Shown here: in pieces, positions 17,170 through 26,176 of the stretch
Layout: each line of letters begins with the position of its first letter
How positions within the stretch are numbered: the first letter of the stretch is position 1
Assembly (NCBI GenBank): GCA_016871575.1
Contig: VHCW01000021.1
Span: forward strand, 1-57,697
Source: Verrucomicrobiota bacterium
GTDB taxonomy: Bacteria > Verrucomicrobiota > Verrucomicrobiia > Palsa-1439
Direction: 5' to 3'
DNA length: 57,697 nucleotides
The notes under the pieces: model-generated
Database searches by the model: none
Told to the model about the DNA's origin: nothing
Seen by the model: only the letters and a program-made list of their open reading frames with translations
Program-made: the position numbers and the translations under genes

Positions 17170-18168
17170 TTGCCTAAAGTGCTTGCTGCCCGCCTCCACG
17201 GACCGCGCGACCTGCGTGTCGAAGACGTGCCACATCCGGGCAAGCCCGGTCGCGGCGAAGTTCTGCTCCGTGTCACCGCCACCGGCATCTGCGGCAGCGA
17301 TCTTCACACCTACAAGGAAGGCCGCATCGGCGATATCGCGTTGCGTTCCCCGGTGATCCCCGGTCACGAGTTCGCCGGCGTCATCGAAGCTGTCGGCCCT
17401 CGCGTCTCACTCAAGCCCGGCGCCCGTGTCGCCGTTGATCCCGCCACGCCTTGCGGGCGGTGCGACCGCTGCCTCGAAGGCAATGTCAACCTCTGTCCGC
17501 ACGTGCGTTTCTGCGGCCTCTGGCCGTACCACGGCAGCCTCTGCGAATGGATGCTCATGCCGGCGGCCAATTGTTTCCCGCTGCCGCGCGCGTTGAACGA
17601 CGTTGACGGCGTCATGCTCGAACCGCTCGGCATCGCCATCCACGCCACCGGCCTCGCCAATGTCCGCAAAGGCGATACCGTTGCCATTCTCGGTTGCGGC
17701 TGCATCGGTCTCTGTCTTCTCCAAACCGTCCGGCTCGCCGGCGCGAAACGCGTGTTCGTCTCCGATCCGCTCCCGTGGCGCCAGAAACTCGCCGAGAAAC
17801 TTGGCGGAATCCCTCTCCGCAAAATGTCCGGGGAAGCCGACGTTGTCCTCGAAGCCGCCTGGGCCGGTGATGCCGCGCAGCAATCCATCGAACTCACGCG
17901 CCCCGGCGGACGCGTCGTGCTTGTCGGTGTTCCCGATGACAATCGTTTTGAGATTTCCCATGCGATTGCGCGCCGCAAAGGGCTGACGCTGCTCTTTGCA
18001 CGGCGGATGCAACACACCTATCCGCGCGCGATTCGGCTCGTCACTTCCGGGCGTGTGGACATGCGCTCCATTGTCAGTCACCAGATTCCCTTGAAAGACG
18101 CTCCCCGCGCCTTCCGCCTCAACGCCGCCTACCAGGACAACGTCGTCAAGGTGATCATCACCGGCTGA
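17170..18168 (+). CDS. Zinc-dependent medium-chain alcohol/polyol dehydrogenase
   Basis: About 332 residues. Catalytic zinc ligands are visible in G-I-C-G-S-D-L-H, in P-G-H-E-F-A-G-V and in M-L-E-P-L-G. The structural zinc has four cysteines in C-G-R-C-D-R-C-L-E-G-N-V-N-L-C. The NAD-binding motif is L-G-C-G-C-I-G. It resembles sorbitol/threonine dehydrogenases. The start is uncertain: TTG 17164 overlaps the previous stop, TTG 17170 is also possible, and GTG 17179 would still precede the first beta strand. There is no ATG near. It may be coupled to the barrel gene. Substrate unknown. Confidence 0.85.
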   Translation: MPKVLAARLHGPRDLRVEDVPHPGKPGRGEVLLRVTATGICGSDLHTYKEGRIGDIALRSPVIPGHEFAGVIEAVGPRVSLKPGARVAVDPATPCGRCDRCLEGNVNLCPHVRFCGLWPYHGSLCEWMLMPAANCFPLPRALNDVDGVMLEPLGIAIHATGLANVRKGDTVAILGCGCIGLCLLQTVRLAGAKRVFVSDPLPWRQKLAEKLGGIPLRKMSGEADVVLEAAWAGDAAQQSIELTRPGGRVVLVGVPDDNRFEISHAIARRKGLTLLFARRMQHTYPRAIRLVTSGRVDMRSIVSHQIPLKDAPRAFRLNAAYQDNVVKVIITG

Positions 18169-18216
18169 ACGGACATCGTTCTTGCCTTTGCGTCGCGGGC
18201 CGCGTAACAGTCTCCC

Positions 18217-18744
18217 ATGCACATCTCGCTGGTCATGACCATCATCGGCGCCGACCGCCCCGGCTTGGTGGGACGGCTCTCCGCTGCCATTGCCGAGCAT
18301 GGCGGCAACTGGCTGGAAAGCCGCATGGCTCATCTCGGCGGCCAGTTTGCCGGCATCCTCCGCGTTGATTTGCCGGCGGACAATGAATCGAAACTGCTCA
18401 ACGCCCTTCGCACGCTTGATGCACAAGGATTATCCGTCCACGTCCAGCGCGACAGCGCCGCCCCGTCCGCTGCCTCGCGCAACCTCGCCGTCATTGAACT
18501 GGTCGGGCACGACCGTCCCGGCATCGTCCGCCAGATTTCGCAGATTCTCGCCGAGCATCAAGTCAACGTGGAAGAACTCGTTACCCATTGCGCCAGCGCG
18601 CCCATGTCGGCGGAAATGCTGTTCCACGCCACCGCCACCGTCCGTCTTCCTGAATCCTTCCCGCTCGCCCGCCTGCGCGCCGCCCTCGAAGAAATCGCCT
18701 CCGACCTGATGGTGGACATCAGCGTCATGCCCGATCATGTTTAG
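18217..18744 (+). CDS. Double-ACT-domain regulatory protein (GcvR-like)
   Basis: A 175-residue protein of two ACT domains. The first begins M-T-I-I-G-A-D-R-P-G-L-V-G-R-L (7-21) and the second V-I-E-L-V-G-H-D-R-P-G-I-V-R-Q-I (about 93-108); the D-R-P-G motif in each is the ligand-binding turn. GcvR-type proteins bind amino acids and modulate regulators in the cytoplasm. No effector partner is adjacent. It lies between an alcohol dehydrogenase and ribulokinase on the same strand with gaps of 48 and 39 bases. Confidence 0.88.
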   Translation: MHISLVMTIIGADRPGLVGRLSAAIAEHGGNWLESRMAHLGGQFAGILRVDLPADNESKLLNALRTLDAQGLSVHVQRDSAAPSAASRNLAVIELVGHDRPGIVRQISQILAEHQVNVEELVTHCASAPMSAEMLFHATATVRLPESFPLARLRAALEEIASDLMVDISVMPDHV

Positions 18745-18783
18745 GCTTTCCGTGTCGGCGGTCTTTTGGCTATTCTGCGCTCC

Positions 18784-20391
18784 ATGAGCGCCACCTACAC
18801 CATCGGTCTTGACTACGGAACCAACACCGTCCGCTGCCTCATCGTGGATGTGCGCAACGGACGCGAAATCGCCACGGCCGTCTGGGAATACTCGCACGGC
18901 ACACACGGCGTCATCCTTTCCCGCGACCCGAACCTCGCGCGCCAACATCCCGCCGACTACCTCACCGGCGCGGAGATCGTCATCAAGAAGGCGTTGCGAC
19001 AGGCCAGGATCAAACCGTCGCAAATCACCGGCATCGGCGTGGACACCACCGGCAGCACGCCACTCCCTGTGGACGCCAACGGCCGTCCGCTCGCATTCGA
19101 CAAACGGTTCTCCAAAAATCTTGCGGCGATGGCGTGGCTCTGGAAAGATCACACCGGCATTGCTGAGGCCGGGGAAATCACGGCGCTTGCCAAACAGATG
19201 CGCCCGCACTACCTCGCCAAATGCGGCGGCACCTATTCCAGCGAATGGTTCTTCAGCAAAGTGTTGCATTGTAAGCGGACCGCGCCGGAAGTTTTCGACG
19301 CGGCGCACCGATGGGTCGAGTGTTGCGACTGGATTCCCGCCCAACTGACCGGCAACTTCAAAGCCGGCGTCTGCGCCGCCGGGCACAAGGCGATGTACAA
19401 CGACGACTGGGGCGGTTACCCCGATGCGGAGTTTCTCGGCAAGCTCGGACTCGCCGGTTTGCGATTGTCGAAGAAGGCGCACACAATTGCGGAATCGGTC
19501 GGCTGCCTGACCGGGGAATGGGCAAAGAGGACAGGCTTGTCAGCAGGAATTCCAGTTTCCGTTGGCGCGTTCGACGCCCATCTCGGAGCCGTCGGTTCCG
19601 GCATCGCGCCGGGCACGCTCGCCAAAATCATCGGCACCAGCAGTTGCGACATGATGGTCGTGCCGGTCGGGCAACCGTTGGCTGATATTCCCGGTCTTTG
19701 CGGCATCGTCAACGGCTCGATTCTGCCCGGCCACTACGGCCTCGAAGCCGGGCAGTCGGCTGTCGGCGACATTTTCAACTGGTTCGTCAACTACATCAAG
19801 GCCGGCAGCCACGAAGAACTCACCAAAGCCGCCGCCAAACTTGAGCCTGGCGAAAGCGGCCTGCTGGCGCTCGACTGGAACAACGGCAACCGGACCATCC
19901 TTGTGGATCAACGCCTCACCGGCCTGCTCATCGGCCAGACGCTTTACACCACGACGGGCGAGATTTACCGCGCGCTCATCGAAGCCAGTGCGTTCGGCGC
20001 GCTGACCATCATCAACCGCTTCGAGGAATACGGCGCCAACGTCGAACAGATCATCAACTGCGGCGGCATCGCCGAGAAAAACCCGCTGGTGATGCAAATC
20101 TACGCCGACGTCACCGGCCGACCGATGAAAGTTTCGCGTTCCGGGCAAACCTGCGCCCTCGGCGCTGCCATTGCCGGTGCCGTCGTCGCCGGCGCGCACA
20201 AGAGTTACGCTGACGCCCAGCGCGCCATGACCGGTGTGAAGGCGAAAGTGTTCAAGCCGAATCCGAAAGCGCACGCCGTTTACCAGCAACTTTATCCGTT
20301 GTACCGGCAGTTGCACGACGCCTTCGGCATCGGCAGCGAGCAGAACGTGATGAAGAAGCTGATCGAGATCCGCCAAGCCGCGCGAACGTGA
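18784..20391 (+). CDS. araB: Ribulokinase
   Basis: A 535-residue FGGY-family kinase. From ATG 18784 it starts Y-T-I-G-L-D-Y-G-T-N-T-V-R, the phosphate-binding motif. G-V-D-T-T-G-S-T-P near 85-93, the A-F-D-A-H-L-G-A-V-G segment and the C-terminal C-A-L-G-A-A-I-A-G-A-V match bacterial AraB, and length matches. It phosphorylates L-ribulose (or related ketopentoses) with ATP. No araA or araD is adjacent, but a GH127 beta-L-arabinofuranosidase-like enzyme lies at 35.7 kb, so arabinose use by the organism is plausible. Confidence 0.92.
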   Translation: MSATYTIGLDYGTNTVRCLIVDVRNGREIATAVWEYSHGTHGVILSRDPNLARQHPADYLTGAEIVIKKALRQARIKPSQITGIGVDTTGSTPLPVDANGRPLAFDKRFSKNLAAMAWLWKDHTGIAEAGEITALAKQMRPHYLAKCGGTYSSEWFFSKVLHCKRTAPEVFDAAHRWVECCDWIPAQLTGNFKAGVCAAGHKAMYNDDWGGYPDAEFLGKLGLAGLRLSKKAHTIAESVGCLTGEWAKRTGLSAGIPVSVGAFDAHLGAVGSGIAPGTLAKIIGTSSCDMMVVPVGQPLADIPGLCGIVNGSILPGHYGLEAGQSAVGDIFNWFVNYIKAGSHEELTKAAAKLEPGESGLLALDWNNGNRTILVDQRLTGLLIGQTLYTTTGEIYRALIEASAFGALTIINRFEEYGANVEQIINCGGIAEKNPLVMQIYADVTGRPMKVSRSGQTCALGAAIAGAVVAGAHKSYADAQRAMTGVKAKVFKPNPKAHAVYQQLYPLYRQLHDAFGIGSEQNVMKKLIEIRQAART

Positions 20392-20403
20392 GCAAGGGAA
20401 ACG

Positions 20404-21687
20404 TCACCCGTATTTTCGCACGGCTTTGAACGCCGCCAACGCTCGTTGCCGGGCGGTGTTGTGATCGAGCATCGGCTTCAAAGCGACCGGTACCCAACGT
20501 GTGGCGTACGCGCCATCCGGATCGAATTTTTCCGATTGCGCCGATGGATTGAAAATGCGGAAGAACGGCGCCGCGTCCGCGCCGCAACCGCCGACCCATT
20601 GCCAGCCGAGCGTGTTGTTGGCGAGATCGGCGTCCACCAGTTTCTCCCAAAACCAGCGCGCGCCTTCCTGCCACGGCAACAACAGGTCTTTCACGAGAAA
20701 CGAACCAACCACCATCCGCGCCCGGTTGTGCATCCAGCCGGTTGCCAGCAACTCGCGCATTCCGGCGTCCACCATCGAAAAACCGGTTTCGCCGCGTTGC
20801 CACGCCCGCAATTCTTTCGGGGCGCGCCGCCACGCCAGCCGCGCAAATTCCGGTCGCAACGGCTCGTCAGTGGTCGCCGGGAAATGCCAGAGTAAATGAT
20901 GCGCGAACTCCCGCCAGACAAGTTGCCGACGAAAACATTCCGTCGTCACCGCGCGCCAGACGGCCCACGGCGACACCTCGCCGAAATGCAGGTGCGGCGA
21001 AAGCCGCGACGTGCCGGCGATGTCCGGGCGGTCGCGTCGTGCCGCATAGTGCCGCGCTTGTTTCGCAAATTTCGCGAGTTGTCGTTGCGCGCCCGCTTCG
21101 CCCGGTTCCCATGATGGATGAAGGGAAGCGGGAAGGTTCAACTCATCCACATTCAAACTCCGGAGGGACGCGCTCCGTCGCGTCCGCAAGTCCACCTCGG
21201 CCACGACGGAGCGTGGCCCTCCGGCGACTTGGCACGCCCGGTAAAACGGCGTGAACACCCGGTACGACCCGCCGGTTTTTGTCTTGATCTCCCACGGCTC
21301 GAACAAGAGCGCCGAGTTGAACGTCTCGACGCGCAGCCCGCCGGCGATCAACGCTTGTTGGACCTTGGCGTCGCGCTCGCGCAACGCCGGTTCGTACCGG
21401 CGATTCCAGAAGACAGCGTCAGCGCCGGTCTCGCGGACGAGTTGTTGCAGCGCGTCCAGCGACGGGCCGCGTCGGACAATGAGACGCGAACCTCGCTCAC
21501 GCAACGAGGCGTCGAGTGCGCGAAGCGATTGGCGGAGCCACGCCCGGCTGGCGGCGCCCGGCGGCCAATCGCCTTCCTCGTTGGGCGCCCAAATGAACAC
21601 GGGGAGAACATCGCCGCGTTGCGCGGCGGCAGCGAGCGCCGGGTTGTCGGCGAGCCGCAAATCGAGTCGGAACCAAATGATGGTCAT
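20404..21687 (-). CDS. phrB: Deoxyribodipyrimidine photolyase
   Basis: A 427-residue photolyase/cryptochrome. The start ATG 21687 begins M-T-I-I-W-F-R-L-D-L-R-L-A-D-N-P-A-L, the N-terminal antenna domain. The FAD-binding domain has S-R-L-S-P-H-L-H-F-G-E-V-S-P near 230-243, W-R-E-F-A-H-H-L-L, and the W-M-H-N-R-A-R-M-V-V-G-S-F-L-V-K-D signature near 325. It repairs UV-induced pyrimidine dimers using blue light. The match is to the single-stranded/CPD class I group; CPD activity is likely but not provable here. Confidence 0.93.
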   Translation of the reverse strand: MTIIWFRLDLRLADNPALAAAAQRGDVLPVFIWAPNEEGDWPPGAASRAWLRQSLRALDASLRERGSRLIVRRGPSLDALQQLVRETGADAVFWNRRYEPALRERDAKVQQALIAGGLRVETFNSALLFEPWEIKTKTGGSYRVFTPFYRACQVAGGPRSVVAEVDLRTRRSASLRSLNVDELNLPASLHPSWEPGEAGAQRQLAKFAKQARHYAARRDRPDIAGTSRLSPHLHFGEVSPWAVWRAVTTECFRRQLVWREFAHHLLWHFPATTDEPLRPEFARLAWRRAPKELRAWQRGETGFSMVDAGMRELLATGWMHNRARMVVGSFLVKDLLLPWQEGARWFWEKLVDADLANNTLGWQWVGGCGADAAPFFRIFNPSAQSEKFDPDGAYATRWVPVALKPMLDHNTARQRALAAFKAVRKYG

Positions 21688-21822
21688 GAAAAGAAGATAG
21701 CACAAGAGTATCTTCCTTGGCCACGCTGGTCATTGAGCAGCCGCCTCAATTCGTCGCTTCCGTTTCGGCTTGGCGGCGGCTAGCGGGGTGGTAAATGCGC
21801 TCAATGGCGCGGGTCTTGTGAA

Positions 21823-22392
21823 CTATCTCTTGTGTTTGCGTGCAGATTGTTTCACGGCGGAGTTGAATGCGACAAGTCTTTCCCAATCAATTGATCCATC
21901 CAGCCGGCAGAAGTCGGCCATGAAATCCCGGGTGAACCTGTTCACCGCTTGGTCCCATTCCGCGCGAAACTTTGGGCGATTGCGTTCCGGTACATCTTTC
22001 ATCAGGCGAATCAGCTTCAAATAGAAGTCAGGATCGTTTGTGATTTCCTGCCAAAACGCCTGACCGGAACGACGGCGAAAACGTGAGTTGTCCGTGGGTT
22101 CACTGCACTGCTGGCCATAGGCTTGACCGACAAGCGGATCAAACTGTTTGTTTAGCTTGTAGAGCCGCTTACGAAGTGCATCGAAATTTGTACTTTGACG
22201 TTTGTGCTGGTCAGCATTGCCCCAGTTCGGGCCAGACTTCACGGCGACAGCCAAATATCGGTCAGGCTTTTCCAGAGCGAAATCCACGCCTTCGGATGGA
22301 GCAACATGACCGGATGCGGCAAGTTTCGCAATCGGTTCAAAAAAGACGTTACCGAAGATTGTTTCGTCAGATGACGTAACGTAAGCCGCCAT
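21823..22392 (-). CDS. Type II restriction endonuclease, PmeII-like, probably N-terminally truncated
   Basis: A 189-residue product from ATG 22392. T-S-S-D-E-T-I-F-G near the start and V-D-F-A-L-E-K...A-V-K-S-G-P-N-W-G-N form the PD-(D/E)xK-type core seen in PmeII-family restriction enzymes. Family members are, as I recall, about 300 residues with an extra helical N-terminus. Here the frame is open upstream for 27 more codons with no start codon, ending at a TAG at 22474-22476, which suggests the N-terminus was lost. Lower GC than the flanks. It probably belongs with the truncated methyltransferase at 23743-24363. Confidence 0.6.
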   Translation of the reverse strand: MAAYVTSSDETIFGNVFFEPIAKLAASGHVAPSEGVDFALEKPDRYLAVAVKSGPNWGNADQHKRQSTNFDALRKRLYKLNKQFDPLVGQAYGQQCSEPTDNSRFRRRSGQAFWQEITNDPDFYLKLIRLMKDVPERNRPKFRAEWDQAVNRFTRDFMADFCRLDGSIDWERLVAFNSAVKQSARKHKR

Positions 22393-22481
22393 GATTTGCT
22401 CAACGATTTCCGATGCTTTTTCGAGTAGAGAAACGAGGTATTTCTGAGCACCTTTTTGGAGCTGAGGTCTTGGCTATCTGA

Positions 22482-23435
22482 CTAGAGAAATTCGGCAACC
22501 CCATCGGACCTCTGTCGCCGGCGAAACACACGGAAGTCTTCGTAAAACGCGCGTCCGTTGCGATACATATTATAAACTCGGGCAACACTCCAAATCTCCA
22601 GCCATTGCTTCAAATCGGCTTCAAACTGGCACACGCTCTTCAGTCGCGGAACCGCCGAAGGAACGGAAACAATAACGACCTTGCGTGCGCCGTAGCGTAG
22701 TGCTTGTCGGAGCCTATCTTTTGCCTCCGTTTCATTCCCGCCGTGATGAATCTCTGCAGCCAGATCTATCTCCTCGCCGTTCAACCAGACTACGTCTAAA
22801 ATATAAGGCGAGGCCGGTTCAAACACGTACGACTTCTTTGGCTGCCGACCAAACCATTCACCGATTTGTGCGACCATATCTACTGTCCGCTCATGCAGTG
22901 AGTCGCCTTGCAGGTTGCTGTCCGTCAAGATGGCCATACGCACTTCTTCGAAAGCAGGGTGACCTGTTGGGGTTCCCGGTACCACACGCGGAATCGGACG
23001 CGGAATAATTGGTGAGATCAGATCGAAGCGATTAAGGTATTCTTGCGCGTCTCGGTCCGGTTGTCCGTGCCCGATCTTGATCATGATTCGGTCTTCTACA
23101 GGGGCAATCTTTATGAACCAATGGCCCTTGCGGTTCGGTTCGATGCCGGAGAACCACTCGAAAATCTTGTCGTCCGGGACGAAGACAACCATGTTCTCGT
23201 CACCGCAAATGCAGCACTCGACAAACCTTTGTTTACCTCGCCACAGATTCACTCGATGAGTATCGATGAAAAACAAATAGTAGCTGCCTGCGAGAAAGGC
23301 CGAGTAACGCACGTCCAAAAGAACTTCATTGAAAGTCGTATAGACACTGGACATCTTGGGAACTGGTTCGACACGTTTGAACGGCTTGATCTTGGAGATG
23401 AACCGGTCCCGTATATCTTTGTTCTTCGTAGCCAT
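22482..23435 (-). CDS. Hypothetical protein within restriction-modification island
   Basis: A 317-residue soluble protein between the endonuclease and methyltransferase remnants. It has no signal or membrane segment. Around residues 215-260 the pattern I-L-D-V-V-W-L-N-G-E-E-I-D-L-A-A-E-I-H followed by a helix could be a PD-(D/E)xK-like core (D...E-x-[HK]) but lacks a clean ExK lysine. The N-terminal half is strand-rich. Lower GC matches the island. It could be a second nuclease-like or specificity component; I do not recognise the family. Confidence 0.5.
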   Translation of the reverse strand: MATKNKDIRDRFISKIKPFKRVEPVPKMSSVYTTFNEVLLDVRYSAFLAGSYYLFFIDTHRVNLWRGKQRFVECCICGDENMVVFVPDDKIFEWFSGIEPNRKGHWFIKIAPVEDRIMIKIGHGQPDRDAQEYLNRFDLISPIIPRPIPRVVPGTPTGHPAFEEVRMAILTDSNLQGDSLHERTVDMVAQIGEWFGRQPKKSYVFEPASPYILDVVWLNGEEIDLAAEIHHGGNETEAKDRLRQALRYGARKVVIVSVPSAVPRLKSVCQFEADLKQWLEIWSVARVYNMYRNGRAFYEDFRVFRRRQRSDGVAEFL

Positions 23436-23456
23436 CGGGCCTTTCTCTATGTTATG

Positions 23457-23729
23457 TTATACAAGAGTCACTGATCCATTTCCTTGACAGTTTACACGCA
23501 GGCATGGTTTCCGTTTGGCTTCTTCAATAAGGTGGAATGCACTATACCAGTCGTCGTTCCACCAACGCCAACTTTCAGGCTGGTGAGAGTCTGCATCCTG
23601 AATCTTGTGCTGCCGCGCGAATTTGTGTAAGGCTGCTTTCGGGCTCTTTGCATGGATGTACTCAGACGCCCAGTCGCTGAGTTCGTGATGGTATAGCTTG
23701 AAGCTGATTTTGAAGGTTCTCATTTTCAC
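23457..23729 (-). CDS. Small hypothetical protein in restriction-modification island
   Basis: Ninety residues, rich in aromatic and charged residues (W-A-S-E-Y-I-H-A, W-R-W-W-N-D-D-W-Y), without cysteine pairs or membrane segments. It begins 13 bases after the methyltransferase stop on the same strand. The position is where the missing C-terminal half of the methyltransferase would be expected, but nothing in it resembles a methyltransferase motif. Unrecognised. Confidence 0.4.
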   Translation of the reverse strand: MKMRTFKISFKLYHHELSDWASEYIHAKSPKAALHKFARQHKIQDADSHQPESWRWWNDDWYSAFHLIEEAKRKPCLRVNCQGNGSVTLV

Positions 23730-23742
23730 AGTACTTTACCTT

Positions 23743-24363
23743 TCAGTTGAGATTCCATTTGGCCTTCGATTCGTCCCGTCGCTTGTCTGTATCGCTCAAG
23801 TTGCGCAAGCGTGCATGCTTCCAACTGCCCATCGGCACGCGTACGGCGTCTTGGTACATCGAGAAGTGCCGATTCTTCGTAAAATGGAGGCACCGTTCCC
23901 AAGCGTCGCGAAAGCGGTTTGGCCACTTCCCCGGGTAACAGTTTCGCTTATGCCAAATGTATTCTTCAGTCCAGAGCCAGCCCTGCCGTCGCATCCCAAG
24001 GATGGATTCGATCACATAGGGGTGACGTTCACCCTTCACGGTTTGTTCTTTGATGTTCAGGATGAAGGACCCGGTTGGCTTGAGTACGCGCAACAGTTCG
24101 ACCGTGATGGGGAGCAACCACTCGGCATAGCAGTCGGGGTGAATTCCACCATACGTGCTCTTTCGGCTATCGGCATACGGTGGAGATGTAAAAATAAGGT
24201 CAATGCAGTCGCGGGGTAGCTTCTTCAACTCGACAGCGCAGTCACCATGTATAATGCAGTTAACGGGCACGCTTCCGTTTGGAGACATCGCACTGCCCTT
24301 CTCCTCGCGGACACGAAAAGGCTTTCGCTCCTTGGTCGTGTACTTGATCCGGATGTGTGTCAT
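23743..24363 (-). pseudogene. DNA methyltransferase, C-terminally truncated
   Basis: A 206-residue product. G-D-C-A-V-E-L-K-K-L-P (40-50) and the catalytic motif IV T-S-P-P-Y (59-63, N4-cytosine/N6-adenine type) are intact, followed by G-S-F-I-L-N-I-K and the W-N-R/W-E-R-C-L-H-F region. In enzymes with this motif order, the SAM-binding D-P-F-x-G-S-G motif follows in the C-terminal half, which is absent: the frame stops at 23743 and no other frame supplies it. It is therefore probably inactive, or a split gene whose second part is elsewhere. Confidence 0.7.
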
Positions 24364-24410
24364 GGCGGCAGTAAATCATAGTCAAACTGCCAAGACAAGC
24401 ACCGCGTTGT

Positions 24411-24436
24411 GAAGCCACAACAGGAAGCCACAACAG
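24411..24436. repeat. 13-bp tandem duplication at island edge
   Basis: gaagccacaacag is repeated exactly at 24411-24423 and 24424-24436, just outside the restriction-modification island and 52 bases before the next gene. It could be a scar of insertion. Confidence 0.7.
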
Positions 24437-24488
24437 GATTGCGGCGGCACGGCGGCGGTGTTAGGCTGCGCGGCAAATGAGAGGTTTT

Positions 24489-25286
24489 ATGAAAATACGA
24501 TGGATGTTGGTGATTGTGCTGGCAGCGGTTGCGACGCGCGGCGCTGAGACGCCACAGAGCGTGGATGAGGTCATGAAGTTCGCGGCGGCGAAGGGCGCCG
24601 ATTACAAAACGTGGTCGGCGACCATGTCCCAGACGATGAACTTGATGGGTGCGCCGATGACGTTGCAGGGGCAGACGTGGTTCAAGCACCCGAAGTTGAC
24701 GCGCACGGAAATGCAGATGCCGATGGTCGGCGCGAACGGCAAGATGACCATCGTCATGGGCAACGACGGGATCATGTGGCAGGAGATGGACATGCTCGGC
24801 CAGAAGAAAATCATGAAGATGAACATGAACCAGGTCGCCTCCAATCTCACCGCACGGAGCGGCTTGAACATGGACGCCATCCAGACGCCCGACCCGGCCC
24901 GCCAGTGGGAGAACAGCAAACAGTACATGGATTACACGCTGGTGACGGGCGCTCCGATTGACGGCCAGGCGGTCTGGGTGCTCGAAGGCAAATGGAAGCC
25001 CGCCGCCTCTTCCAACCCTGCGCTTGCCCAGCAAGTCGCCATGATCAGCAAGATGCGGATGCACATCGGCCAGAAAGACGGATTCACCCACCGCATCGAG
25101 CAGTTCGACAAGTCCGGCGAGAAAACGGCGCTCACGATTGATTTCACCAACATCAAGTTCAATGAGAAACTCGACGACGCAATGTTTCAATACAAGTTGC
25201 CAGCGGGGGTTGAAGCGATTGACATCACTGACATGAGCCTTCAGATGATGCAGCAAGGCGCCTCCGCGTTGCCGGGCACCCCGTGA
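24489..25286 (+). CDS. LolA/RseB-like periplasmic lipoprotein-carrier-fold protein
   Basis: A 265-residue exported protein. GAGAGG at 24479-24484 selects ATG 24489 over 24477. The signal peptide is M-K-I-R-W-M-L-V-I-V-L-A-A-V-A-T-R-G-A. The mature part has the half-barrel alternation of LolA/LppX-type proteins (Y-K-T-W-S-A-T-M-S-Q-T-M, then T-W-F-K-H-P-K-L-T-R-T-E). It probably carries a lipid or lipoprotein across the periplasm. Its stop TGA shares an A with the ATG of the next gene, so the two are coupled. Confidence 0.65.
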   Translation: MKIRWMLVIVLAAVATRGAETPQSVDEVMKFAAAKGADYKTWSATMSQTMNLMGAPMTLQGQTWFKHPKLTRTEMQMPMVGANGKMTIVMGNDGIMWQEMDMLGQKKIMKMNMNQVASNLTARSGLNMDAIQTPDPARQWENSKQYMDYTLVTGAPIDGQAVWVLEGKWKPAASSNPALAQQVAMISKMRMHIGQKDGFTHRIEQFDKSGEKTALTIDFTNIKFNEKLDDAMFQYKLPAGVEAIDITDMSLQMMQQGASALPGTP

Positions 25287-26176
25287 TGGGACTGAGCCGC
25301 AAACAGGTTGACCAATGGCCGGTGCGGGAAGCGGGGTTGGCGCGCCGCGTGGCCCGCGCGCTTCACAAGGCCGGTGTCGGCACTGTCGGGGAACTGCGGG
25401 CGCGCGCCGGCTCGCGCATTCCGCGTTGCGGCGCGTCAGCGGCCCGCAACATCGCGTGGTTTTTCGAGCAGACCGATTCCGCCCCATCGTTTCCCGCCGA
25501 TTTGCGGGCGTGGCTTGCCAAGTTTCTCACACCCGCCGAACAATTCGTCGTCGAACAACGCTACGGCCTCGATGATCCGTTGTTCCGACCGCAGATGAAA
25601 CGGCGCACGCTCGCCGAGATCGCCGAGGCGCGCGGCGGCCAGACGCGGGAACGGGCGCGCCAGATTCTTCGGCGCGCGCAGGAAAAGCTGCGCAGCCGCT
25701 TGGCGCGCGCGATGGCGGACACGCTGTTGGCTGCCGTGCGGCACAGTTTCGGAAATAGCGGCGGTGTCGTCACGTCCGCCGAACTCGGCGCGTGGCGCGG
25801 CGCGGCGTGGCTGGGCGGCTGCCAACCGTGGGGCGCGATGTTGTTGCTCGCGGAGACCGGCGGCGAGTTGACACGCCGCCATGATTATTTTTCGATCTTG
25901 CCGGGGCCGGCGCTGGAGAAGTTGGAGGCGCGGTTGCTCGGTGTCTTGGAGAAGGCCGACTCGCCGGTGGCAATTCCTGAGCGGCTTGCAAGCGTGGTGC
26001 TCGACCGGCATCCAAAGGTGGACGCGACGCGGGATGGCCGGTTCTTTTTGTTTCCGCGCGGCGCGAGGCCGTTGCTGGCAGGATTAGCGTCGTTGCCTCC
26101 GGAGGAAGCGGCGCTCCGCTACAACGAGCAAGTCGCCGTTCACAGCCGTCGCAAGGCGTCGGAGTTGAAGCGATGA
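25286..26176 (+). CDS. Protein with alpha-CTD-like HhH and sigma-70 region-4-like HTH
   Basis: A 296-residue protein from ATG 25286, overlapping the previous stop by one base. Residues about 10-55 resemble the RNA-polymerase alpha C-terminal helix-hairpin-helix (A-L-H-K-A-G-V-G-T-V-G-E-L). Residues about 75-130 match sigma-70 region 4: L-T-P-A-E-Q-F-V-V-E-Q-R-Y-G-L, R-T-L-A-E-I-A-E, R-E-R-A-R-Q-I-L-R-R-A-Q-E-K-L. There is no region 2, so it is not a full sigma factor. The C-terminal half is of unknown type. A transcription-related role is inferred. Confidence 0.6.
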   Translation: MGLSRKQVDQWPVREAGLARRVARALHKAGVGTVGELRARAGSRIPRCGASAARNIAWFFEQTDSAPSFPADLRAWLAKFLTPAEQFVVEQRYGLDDPLFRPQMKRRTLAEIAEARGGQTRERARQILRRAQEKLRSRLARAMADTLLAAVRHSFGNSGGVVTSAELGAWRGAAWLGGCQPWGAMLLLAETGGELTRRHDYFSILPGPALEKLEARLLGVLEKADSPVAIPERLASVVLDRHPKVDATRDGRFFLFPRGARPLLAGLASLPPEEAALRYNEQVAVHSRRKASELKR

